Origin: Macrocystis pyrifera
Lineage: Eukaryota; Sar; Phaeophyceae; Laminariales; Laminariaceae
NCBI GenBank assembly: GCA_031763025.1
Contig: JASSKH010000011.1
Span: 868,001-932,000, forward strand
Reading direction: 5' to 3'
Length of the DNA: 64,000 bases
Under the pieces are notes generated by a model. It made no database searches and was not told where the DNA came from. It saw nothing but the letters and a program-made list of their open reading frames with translations. How positions within the stretch are numbered: the stretch's first letter is position 1; the number at the start of each line of letters is the position of its first letter. Below, piece by piece: positions 55,188 through 64,000 of the stretch. The translations under genes and the position numbers were made by a program.

Positions 55188-55689
55188 GCTAGCCAACAGC
55201 AACGCGAGGCGATCCTCGCGCACGAGGCATAAGACCAGCCCCCTTCGTACGCCAGCAGGGGCGAGAAGGGGAAGGGCACGGAGGTGAGTGGAATCGATAA
55301 AAGGCCGTATCGCCGGTTTGCTCGCCAGAGGGCCCGCAGAGGAAAGCACGGGGACGAGAAGAGACTACTAAGAGACGCTGCTGACGGCACTACCTACCGC
55401 ACGAACGTCGCTAGAACCGTCCGCAAGCTGCATATTTCGTACCCATGCTTGATGCTCGCTCGTATACTAAATGGCTTGCAACCGTACAGGAACCCGCGGC
55501 ATGCGAGATACCTTATTTCAGTAAGTAGGTATTATACTGCAAGTACGGGTCGCTGCGTTTTCGTGATTCGATCTTGACTGTAGTGTAGACAGGAAGGTAG
55601 TCATGCTCGGGGTTCGTCCGTGTACGCATCGGCCGTACAGCAGTATCATTTATAGGGCTCGGCATGTTCATCAACTTTCTTTCGTTGTC

Positions 55690-56110
55690 AGAACTCGTAA
55701 GCCGCGTGTGCGGTCCAGTTAGAAATTTACTGGCATGCTGCGCAATTTACAACGGCGTCCAGAGTTGTACTTTTCTCCAACATACGCCGGCATGCTGCAC
55801 GCAATTTCAACAACTGGCTACGTACTGCATTGGTAATTATGTACCGGCAGGTTAACAAACATTCAACGATGTACTCACGCATGGATAACTTGTTGGCCGC
55901 GTGTTCGATCTAATTGGTGCACTTTTCTTTGCAAGGTACCGGCATGCTGCGGATTTGTTCAGCAACGTCCAGTGTTGTAAGCTCCTCTGATGTGTACCGG
56001 CATACTGCACGAAATTTCGACTACGCAGGGCCACACTGCTTCAACTATAGGGGCATGCTGCACGAATATTCAACTACGCACCGGCGTACTACACCATTTA
56101 ATAACAGTCC
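55690..56110. repeat. Degenerate minisatellite (CCGGCATGCTGCACG)
   Basis: Six or more irregular copies of a unit containing CCGGCATGCTGCACGAA.TT and CAAC.ACG, spaced about 30-110 bp. Confidence 0.7.
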
Positions 56111-56920
56111 CGTTCCCGGTGTAACTGAACAATTGCCAAAACGTGCGGACATTCTGATCCGACAGGCAACAATGTACCCACACGCTGCACACATTTCCAC
56201 CAATACCCCGGATTGCCTGTTCGCAGTGTTATCGTGTCCGCTGTGCCTCCCCATTTGGGGCCACAGCTTGGAACCGTGGCAGCCACGTTTTGCAATGCAG
56301 TGTTGCCTCACCCCCGCCGGAATTGCCCAATGCGCGGTGAACATATTGTTTCCCTGTAGCGCGCGATGTTTTTTTTTCATACAATTTTCAACACGGTTCC
56401 TGCATGATGTGCAAATCCTTCCAGATGTACCGACCCGTATTTAGTTTTTTGGTGTTGTTGTAATGCTCTCGTGCTGTTGCGGGCTGATCGATTCCGGTTT
56501 AGGGATGGGCTCAGAGGGTCGAGAGATTAGTAGTTGGTCGAAACACCATCATGGTCGATATCCTGTCCACATATGTAGGTATTTTACAACCGATACAGCG
56601 TATTCGTGCCCTCCCTTGCGTAGGTAGTGCACAAAGGGGGGTGATGAGTATGACCGAATTAGCGAGTTTAAGAACATGTAGCCGGGACAGCCGAGCGGCG
56701 GTTATACTCTTATTTAAGCTACAGCAACAAGACTTTTCATTACATGGATCGCCCAACTCTTGAGCGACTCGACCGCCCAGTAACTTATCATGAGAGTCAC
56801 GATCACGCCGCACACCACCGAACCCTGCTCGCTGAAACCACGCATGCTGTGACCACGCCCGCCCCCTGCGCCCTCGCTGCTTGGAGCCATTGTTGACAAT
56901 ATCCCTCAGACTCACCGCGG
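56111..56920. other. Anonymous part of the LTR element interior
   Basis: No gag or pol motif recognised. Open frames on both strands are unsupported. Confidence 0.35.
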
Positions 56921-57069
56921 CGCCGTCTCCCTTCAGACATCTGGGGAAGGGGGCTTTGCCTGACAGACAGCTGGGCACCCTCGCGTTTCACGACACGCCG
57001 TCTCCCTTTAGACGTATAGGGAAGGGGGCTTGACTGACAGACAGCTGGGCACCCTCGCGCGTCACGACA
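56921..57069. repeat. Tandem duplication, 75 bp unit
   Basis: CGCCGTCTCCCTT starts at 56921 and 56996. Both units contain GACAGACAGCTGGGCACCCT. Confidence 0.93.
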
Positions 57070-57640
57070 GGCTTGCCGTCATGCTCGGGCTTGCCACGGT
57101 AGGGATGGCCACGTCGATGATGGCGCTTCGGCGATCGGCACGGGCGTCCGCGCCGTCCGTGTGGCCCCGACCACGTGACTCGAGCGGTGCGGGCACCTCG
57201 GGCGGCGACCCCGGCCCCTCCTTTCCGCACGGCATCGGCGCGTTCGCCGTCGACGGGGGTGGACGGGCAGCGTCCAAGAGGAGGCGGCGTTACAGAGAAG
57301 CGTCGTCAGCTGTGTCGCCAACTTGTCGTGGGATAACCACGGCAGTACTCTGGGGTAGCTCGGGTGGACCCTCCACGAGGGGGGAAGGGTTGCTGCATAA
57401 CGAGCAGCCGCCGGAACGAGCGATGGTGGAGGTGGTGATTGAGGGCCTGAGCGTCGTCATCTAGATGGAGGGCTGAGCGACGCACTCCAGGACGGTCTCC
57501 ACCGCATCGCTGAAGCCATTCTACACGAGGCCATCCACTCTTTGGCACCCCATGGAGGAAGAATTCGCGCATATGGCGTGGGGAGCAGACCTGGGGCATC
57601 CCGCTCATCTTCCCCATTGTAGAACAAGCGCTTCAAGAAT
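57070..57640. other. GC-rich open stretch in the LTR element interior
   Basis: Open on both strands (to 57464 on +) with Arg/Gly/Ala bias. No domain recognised and no choice of strand justified. Confidence 0.3.
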
Positions 57641-58545
57641 CACCACCCCGGAGCAATAGAGTAAGACGCTCCTCGTCCATCAACTCCCCTGAAGCCCCGA
57701 AGCCGACACCACCAAGACAGATGAGTCGGTGTTGCGCGCAACTGTACTTGAAGATGGACCCCGGACGAGCTGCTCGATCTTCGGTCGGCTGTCCGAGCGG
57801 TGGCGCGAAAGACACAGTCGCGGGCGTAGGCACAAACACGCGCGCCCATACACCCAGCAACATGCCCGAGGGACGGCGAGGGAGAGGGAGAGGGGAGAGA
57901 GGGAGAGCGAGCGAGAGCGAGAACGAGGGAGGGACGGATTGAGAGATAATTCGCGAAACGGCGCGCCCGCGGGCCCACCTTCGCATTCCCACTCCAAATC
58001 CCTTCATTTCTGATGCCGTCAGCTCTTTCCAATCGTTGTCGGCGAAGCGGACGCGCCGATGCGGCGAGTGAAGTCGTAAACCTGCCCGGGCCGCCCCGCG
58101 CGCCATTTTCCGCCCTCGACCGGCTTGATGACTTTCGTGCCGATCGCGAACTTTCTTAGCGCCTCCTTTCTACTCAGCGCGGGGCGTCTTTTCGCCCCCT
58201 CGTCTCGGGCTGCGGGGCGGCTCCGCTCGCTGCTCGGATCGTACATGTTCCACCACTTGTGAAACGTGTCCAACTGCAACGGAGAGAAGCTTGTCCAGTG
58301 ACTCCGCCTCCAAGACCCAGTCCGACGCCTCCCCGTCGAGGTACCCGCCGCGGTACCCCCATCTCGCGACCCCGGTAGCGCTGACCATCCTCCTCCTGTT
58401 CAGTAGCGTGTACGTTGGTGCTGATGTAGTCGAGTGCCCTCCGAGCGCTGGGGGGCGTTGTTCAAGGCCAGCGGCACTTGGGAAAACTACCCCACTTAGC
58501 TCGGCAACGGCACCACGAATTTGCAAGAGTTCATTGTTTTGGTAG
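57640..58545 (-). pseudogene. Broken coding remnant, probable TE C-terminus
   Basis: On the minus strand three frames join by shifts: LEAESLDKLLS, then TFHKWWNMYDPSSER.. with GTKVIKPVEGGKWRAGRPGQ, then VRFADNDWKELTASEMKG (58050-58000). The pattern G-V-K..W.G....V.FADNDW.ELT..E resembles the small C-terminal module common at the end of stramenopile TE proteins (Y.V.Y.DGD.EDLT..E), by my recollection of the pattern only. 57880-57945 is a GA-rich run. Confidence 0.4.
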
Positions 58546-59014
58546 GCGCCAGGTGATTGCTATGTTGAAGTCATGCAAAAAAGACCCTGTCATCTCGCAA
58601 TACCGTCGCGATCTGTGTATCTATGGCAGGAGTAGGGGGCAATAAGAGACTATTGTCCGAAGGAACGGGGTTCCTTGCGATCTCTGACGTTCTGTTTTAG
58701 CCTAGTTTTCACCTTGGAGGCGCGACGATTGTGATATTCCCTATCGATTGGCACGATAGTGTTAGGTGGGACAGGTATTGTAAGTCGGGGGAGATGTAGT
58801 TAGCTTAAGAGCCAAGCGAGCATTCAGGAACGTGGTTGGAGGAGGCGTAACATTGTACGCCGAGCAAGGCGACGCATGTAGTGTGCGTAGTGGGGAAGGC
58901 TTTTCCTACCGGAAAAAAGTGGCCGGGTTTCTTCGCTCAGTTTGGTTAGTATAGAATGTTTCGGGTCCACCGTCTAGGATATCGCGTGGCTTGCCTTGTC
59001 CGTCTAAACCAGCT

Positions 59015-59022
59015 GGGGAGGA
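59015..59022 (+). promoter_or_regulatory. Polypurine tract (GGGGAGGA)
   Basis: Purine run immediately before the 3' LTR, in the position of the plus-strand primer. Confidence 0.6.
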
Positions 59023-59493
59023 TGTTACGGTCGTAATCCAAGGATCCGAGGAGTTTCTAGAAGTGGACACGACATGTAGGCAAAGGGGATAATGCTAATT
59101 GAACCCGGAGACTGTGGGGATGTGAGCAGACGGTCACAACCCTTTTCCACCCCTTCAGCTTCTTACTGCCCGTCCTGTTGCCGGCAGTGTTCCCCTACAC
59201 CAGAAGAGTACCGACTGAGACAACTAGGAGATAGCTCAGGCGTATGTTCCGCAGGCCGGGTGGAACAACGGGAATGCAGGTGGCAGTCTTTGCAACGAAC
59301 TGAAAGAGCTTGAGCGTGTGAATGTGTGCCAGACGGCCTATGGCCCTGTTTGTTGTGAGAACGAATTAATACATGATGCTTTTCAGTGTGAGTATACCTG
59401 AGCAATCTTTCGAGGAACATAAGCTATATCGGCCGGAAACCCGACGAGACTACACCATCGTGCATGACACGCGCACCGCTCGACCCTGTGACA
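59023..59493 (+). repeat. 3' LTR (empty site for the YR element)
   Basis: 471 bp, uninterrupted. The point matching the insertion is 59053/59054. About 29 differences from the 5' LTR, mostly transitions. Confidence 0.9.
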
Positions 59494-59761
59494 ATACAAC
59501 ACCTTTTGTAATCGTGTCAGGAAGTATAGTACGGTTTCGTCCATCACGAACACTTGCAATAAGTCCCTTAAATATGAAACCGAGCTAGATTTATCATGTG
59601 GAAAGGGGTGTGCGCCACACTAACTAACTTCTGAATCAGTATTAACACTCCCCAAAGTATTATTTCGCCAGAAACGTCAGACTGGGTTCGCCGTGAGGCT
59701 CTTTTGAGAAGGTTATTACGGTGGTGTAAGCCACCCGTACTTGGACAAATCCACTGAATTA

Positions 59762-60200
59762 GTCTGCTCGTAGCGACTAAGCACATCGGAGTGGTCTATT
59801 CGTCAGCACATCGAAGTGCTCCACTCGTAGCGACCAGGAACATTAAAGTGTTCTATCTATTCGTGGTGACCAAGCACGTCCAAATGGTCTACTCGTACCG
59901 ACCGGACACATTCAAGCGCTCCACTCGTAACGACCAAGCCCATCAAAATGGTTTACTCGTAGCGACCAAGCGCATCAGTGGTCTACTCGTAGCGACCAAG
60001 CACAACAAAATTGTCCATTCGTAGCAACCAAGCGCATCGAGTTGCTCCACTCGTAGCGATCAAGCACAACAATTGGTCTATCTTCGCGACCAAGCACACA
60101 ACTTTGTTCACTCGTAGCAACTAAGCACATCGAAATGCTCCAGTCGTAGCGACCAAGCACACCAAAGTGGTTCTCTCGTGGCGGCCAAGCACTCTTCTCG
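59762..60200. repeat. Minisatellite, 31-32 bp unit
   Basis: About 14 units of CTCGTAGCGACCAAGCACAT plus a variable AAAGTGGTCTA-like part. Length varies by a few bases and no frame is kept. Confidence 0.95.
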
Positions 60201-60499
60201 TGTGCCACCCTCCCTGATCCAAAAGCGCGAAGCATATTAGATACTCTACTGTAGGAATAACACGAGTGCCTGAAATCAAATATACCTGGTACTACTACAG
60301 CAGTGTACAATTTGGCTATCGCAGGTGCTTTCAGTCTTTCAATGAGCCGCCGGCACTTTTGCCTGGAGCTACTTACCTCCCGAAGTACGTTGCTGATTAC
60401 CGCTCAGAGCATACCTATCATACCCCACAGTACCTGCTACAGCATATCCATTCTGCATCTATTGTACTCGGGCTGCTGTAGCAACAATAAAAGTTGCAC

Positions 60500-60821
60500 A
60501 TATTGGGCATATCTGATCCCCTTTTCACATATCAGACATATCAGAGCCCCATTTCACACATCGGACAGGTCAGATCCCCCTTTGAACATAAAGGACATAT
60601 CATATCCCCATTTCACATATCGGACATATCAGATCCCCACTTCACATATCGGACAGATCAGATTCCCCTTTCACACATCGTACATATCACATCCCCATTT
60701 CACATATCGGACATATCAGATCCCCATTTCACATATCGGACATATTAGATCCTCGTGTCACATATCGAACATATCTTATCCTCTTTCACACATCGGACAG
60801 GTCAGATCCCTATTCCACATA
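60500..60821. repeat. 30 bp satellite array, left part
   Basis: About 10-11 units of CACATATCGGACATATCAG plus ATCCCCATTT, with point variation. Confidence 0.95.
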
Positions 60822-61140
60822 GAGTAAGTTTAGCAATCTGGGAGAAGGGATCTTTAGGGGTGTTTTGACTAATTGCGTAGCGCGGTCTGCACTTCGGAAT
60901 CGTCGTCTGCAATTGAGAAATTTCCTCGTTCGATGCAAACGCGGCGCGCAGCCGCGTTTATGACTAGTTTTGGCCCGTTTGGGCTGCGGTTTGGGGTCAG
61001 GGTTAGGGTTAGGGTTAGGGTTAGGGTTAGAGTCAGGGGTTGGGTTGGGTCTTCGCCCGTACCTTGATCCCAACAGGAACCAAAATACCTGAACAGCCTA
61101 CCAACATAAAGATCCCTTCCCCAGATTGCTTGGAGACCTC
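60822..61140. mobile_element. 319 bp TIR element carrying telomere-like repeats
   Basis: TIRs: AGCAATCTGGGAGAAGGGAT (60832-) and its near-perfect complement ending at 61130. The outermost bases also begin GAG on both sides. The flanks are an 8 bp direct repeat TCCACATA (60814-60821 and 61141-61148). Removing the element and one copy restores a 30 bp satellite unit in register, so the duplication is a true target site; 8 bp suggests a hAT-type MITE. The interior contains five TTAGGG units. Confidence 0.88.
60997..61032 (+). repeat. Interstitial telomere-like repeat (TTAGGG)5
   Basis: GGTCAGGG then five TTAGGG units, then TTAGAGTCAGGGG. Within the TIR element. Confidence 0.95.
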
Positions 61141-61292
61141 TCCACATACCGGACATATCAGACCCCCATTCCATATATAGGACATATCAGATCCCTGCCG
61201 CCCATGTCGGGCATATCATATACCCGTTTCACATATCGAACAAATGAGATCCCCACTTCATACATCGGACAGGTCAGATCCCCATTGCATGA
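61141..61292. repeat. 30 bp satellite array, right part
   Basis: Five more units in the same orientation as the left part. Confidence 0.93.
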
Positions 61293-61338
61293 TCTATATT
61301 CTTGGGTATTTCAGGGCAGATAAACTCCTCGATAGGAT

Positions 61339-62421
61339 AGAACTACTTACAGATATCTCGATCTCTGAGCGTGCTCGGTTGGTACATCCCTGGCCTCTCA
61401 GAGCTCCCACTTGGAAATCGCCTCCTTTTATTACTTGCCGGACCTTTCCAGCGGGTCTTTGTTTTCTCCATTTATCTTCGTACTCTCAGTCCTTCTTTCC
61501 TTTTCTTCTTTCGTTTCGTGTGTGTGCGTGTACTCCGAGCGCGGCGCCGCGGGCAAATCCGGCACCGTCGCGGGTGTCAGCGGGTGCTGGCGGGTAGAGG
61601 GGGAGCTGCAAAGAGCGCGGTCGCCGCTTTCGTGTCTCAGCGTCGCGTGTGCCTCGAGACACGAGGGATGCATCAATAGGCTCTGTCTGGCCTCCAGTTG
61701 TGATTTTTGATAGAGTACGTACGAGTATTTAAGGATCGTTCGGGATTGTAAGATAATATTCAAGCGGTGCTTATTTTTGCGACCGGGCTGAAAATCAAAC
61801 CCATGCTGAGCACCAACATTGTCGAGTTGGCGAACCACGGCCACGGTGAGCACCGGGCCTCACGCGAGGCGGGCGACGGGGCTCACTGTGGCAGAGAGTG
61901 AGGGAAGCTTTGCCCGGACCGAATCGGTGGCGAGATCGTTGCGAAAGGGGCGGGCGGCATACGAGGCTGAGAGAGAAGCTCTGCTGTTTGATTTTTTTTT
62001 CTTTTTTTCTTTTTGACCGGTGTACGGTGTTCCAAGCAGGCAGTAAATCATTACACGAAAGGGGACGGGGGGGAAGTTTCTTTCAGAAGTTTCGGCTTCA
62101 TTTTCAGTGTGTTTGTTCGTTGTATTTGCTGCTGTGCCGTGCTGTGCTTATCTTTCGCACATACGAGTACAGACACAGAGCATATCTAAAGAAGAAAATA
62201 AGTACCCTACCTGGGGTATGTACGTACGTACGGCATGACATTGTGAGCGAGCGTAGCGGAAAACCGCCCGCGATGCGAAGTGTATGTGATGTCCGAGCTG
62301 TTTTCTCCTAAAGCATGGCGGCGGGACTCTTGGCATTATCAAGTCGCGAGTTGGTAACTACAGCAAGCAGTCATGAAAAAAACAATATTCAATTATGGAC
62401 CTCCGTCCGCTTCGCATAATT
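61339..62421 (+). mobile_element. Family P repeat, copy B
   Basis: Opposite orientation to copy A (40605-41685), full length. The flanking sequences do not share the 28 bp direct repeat seen around copy A. A GAGCGAGCGTAGCGG..CCGCCCGCG motif in it (62244-62275) recurs just outside at 62440-62480. Confidence 0.85.
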
Positions 62422-62884
62422 TGATGTAGTTTCCTTCCTGAGCGAGTGTAGCGGGCTGCGTAGGCCGCCCGCGGAGCGAAGCGCCTTGTTTTCGTACGAT
62501 ATTCCTGGTCTAGATCGTGTTGCCGGGTGGGAGCTGTACGACCTATCCGCATGACATGATCTAGCGCATGCTTCCTCGGTAGGATCATAACGAAACGGAG
62601 ACCCTGCACAATTTCTCACGCCGGCAGATACAGGATCTGGTCGGTGTAGATCGTGATATGTTCGGCGTGCTAAACAATTGCCTGCGTCCAATAGGTTTTT
62701 ATTCTAATTGGCGCCATCGGCGTGACGCCAGTTTCTATACAGTACAGACGTACATTGTACCTGGTATTCATAAAACAGTGCATCAAAAAAAGTTTCAGTT
62801 TCCGCTGCTTGCTCGCGAAAACAACACCAAACATGATATTGAAAATGCTTGGAACGAAGAAGAATAATAAGCCGATATCAGCAG
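62422..62884. other. Anonymous stretch
   Basis: No gene recognised. 62440-62485 repeats a motif of the P element. Confidence 0.4.
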
Positions 62885-63268
62885 CTTTAAAAAAAAACGT
62901 GATTTTGGAACGACGATAGTTTTTTTTAGACATTTTCTGTCTGATCAGAAGTGATCGCCGTCGGCATGCATTCTTCGAAAAAAACAACAACAATCGGGCC
63001 AATAATCAGGGAGATAAGTCGTTGAGTCTCAAAGTAGTTGACGCCGACACGCGAAAATGCCCAAAAGAACACCTTTTGCCTATTTTTCGTTTAAAAATCC
63101 ATAATTTAAAGAATTAAAAAAATCATCAAGATTCCACGCCGACGTCGATCGAGTACCATTAATAAAGTTCAACACTTGAATTGTCGATCATCGGCTCCAA
63201 AACCACGATAGTAATATTGATTTATTCTCCTTGACAAGTTTAATTCTTCGTTCCACGAATACCATGAT
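62885..63268 (-). repeat. Family Y, copy 2 (uninterrupted)
   Basis: Reverse complement matches 21648-22292 without the X insertion. Ends GGTATTCGTGGAACGAAG on the minus strand. Confidence 0.8.
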
Positions 63269-64000
63269 ACCAACAGATAGATCGCTGCCGATACAGCAAG
63301 CAAAACTATACTCTAGATCAACGCACTTTCAAGTACCAAATACATGTCAAGAAGCAACATCAATCAGCCGCAGCGGCGGCAAGTCATAATTATGTTATAC
63401 AGTGTTAATAGTGCAAGTAGTACGCGTGTTACGGTAGTATCACTATCAATAGCTGAAGGTGTTTCCGCTTCGCGACAGCAACAAAAAAACCAACGCCCCA
63501 AAGGGTAGGGTGGACCGTAACTGGTCCGAGTCCGGCGGGAAGGCCTCATAGCCTTGAGTTTTGTTAGTGGGTGAGCTCGCGCAAGTCTCACACTACCCGG
63601 GAGAGATGACTCTCCCGGGTGGCTATCTCCACCGCACCTGCTCCTCTCGGGGGTCAGGTCGGGTCAACGTGCCCAACTGGGCTAAATTGACACACGACAC
63701 GAAATTGCGAACGTGGAAGTGTGGTGAGCTTAAGCTTTATTTTTACCAATCCGCCGGAGGATAAAAAAAAAAAAAAAAACAGATCGTACGGAATGCGAAC
63801 ATAAAGCAATAAAAACAACTCCCCAGGAATGAACGAATTAACCAATATATTATGGCCGCCGACAGCAGCACCAGCTGACTGCTCGCATGCAAAAAACACG
63901 CACACACCACCACCACCACCAGCAGATGACGCAGATGACGCTTAAGACCCTGATATAGTACGAAACTCGAGCCCCTTGGAACAAAAGCGTAGTATCTCTA
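63269..64000. other. Anonymous end of window with a strong hairpin
   Basis: 63595-63620 is a perfect hairpin (stem ACCCGGGAGAG, loop ATGA). 63764-63779 is poly(A), and 63905-63921 a CAC repeat. No gene called. Confidence 0.5.

Larger units (their letters stand above)
51581..59493 (+). mobile_element. LTR retrotransposon, structurally complete, coding decayed
   Basis: The two LTRs match over their full length (471-472 bp, about 6% diverged) and start T(G/A)TTACGG and end TGTGACA. The 5 bp before the 5' LTR and after the 3' LTR agree (AATAC at 51576-51580 and 59493-59497; the first A is shared with the LTR end). A TGG-starting PBS-like sequence abuts the 5' LTR (53617) and a GGGGAGGA purine tract abuts the 3' LTR (59015-59022), giving + orientation. 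The interior (53617-59022) has no intact gag or pol; it holds duplications, minisatellites and coding-like pieces on the minus strand. The 5' LTR carries a nested 1564 bp element. Superfamily (Ty3 or Ty1) cannot be decided. Confidence 0.85.

Noticed and set aside
40605-62421. Family P copies as the two LTRs of one 22 kb element
   Set aside because: The copies are in opposite orientation, which LTRs of one element cannot be.
1-64000. CRISPR arrays, bacterial operons or prokaryotic promoters
   Set aside because: Introns, TE types and codon context are eukaryotic. The tandem arrays lack the constant-repeat/unique-spacer pattern.

Overview
This is a eukaryotic nuclear window dominated by repeats. 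It holds one clearly recognisable host gene and many transposable-element (TE) remnants. Spliceosomal introns (GT..AG, long pyrimidine tracts, one intron of about 3.8 kb), GC-rich short exons in a more AT-rich background, TTAGGG-type telomere-like repeats, a Ty3-like RNase H fragment and Ngaro/DIRS-like tyrosine recombinases all fit an intron-rich algal genome. I infer a stramenopile, most likely a brown alga or close relative. That assignment is an inference and was not tested by any search.

Layout. 1-12 kb: degenerate tandem repeats, three copies of a 0.4-0.75 kb repeat (family Z), copies of a second repeat (family X) and three copies of a 109-111 bp MITE. One possible small Q-rich two-exon gene lies at 2491-2878. 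12.6-20.5 kb: a seven-exon L-aspartate oxidase (nadB-type) gene on the + strand. It lacks only its 5' exon(s). Its introns carry tRNA-derived SINE-like copies, a polypyrimidine tract, a 0.7 kb near-perfect hairpin and fragments of other repeats. 20.5-40 kb: nested repeats, five more MITE copies, a decayed gene for a secreted protein, palindromes, a 2.6 kb imperfect inverted repeat and minisatellites. 40-50 kb: one copy of a 1.1 kb dispersed repeat whose inverted twin is at 61-62 kb, a Ty3-type RNase H relic, a dead tyrosine recombinase gene (minus strand) and more minisatellites.

51.6-59.5 kb: a complete but decayed LTR retrotransposon, with two LTRs of 471-472 bp, matching target duplications, and PBS- and PPT-like sequences. 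Its 5' LTR is split by a 1564 bp tyrosine-recombinase element with the A1-ORF-B1A2B2 split-direct-repeat plan of Ngaro/PAT-type elements. The uninterrupted 3' LTR acts as the empty site and fixes the element's ends to the base. This nested pair is the most informative structure in the window. 59.7-64 kb: two minisatellite/satellite arrays. One is interrupted by a 319 bp TIR element with an 8 bp target duplication that carries five TTAGGG repeats. The window ends with the second copies of two dispersed repeats.

Only L-aspartate oxidase can be tied to metabolism: it is the first step of de novo NAD synthesis from aspartate. The rest of the window is best read as a record of layered TE insertions. 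Most short open frames are shadows or chance frames. The few coding-looking segments that I could not identify are listed with low confidence.
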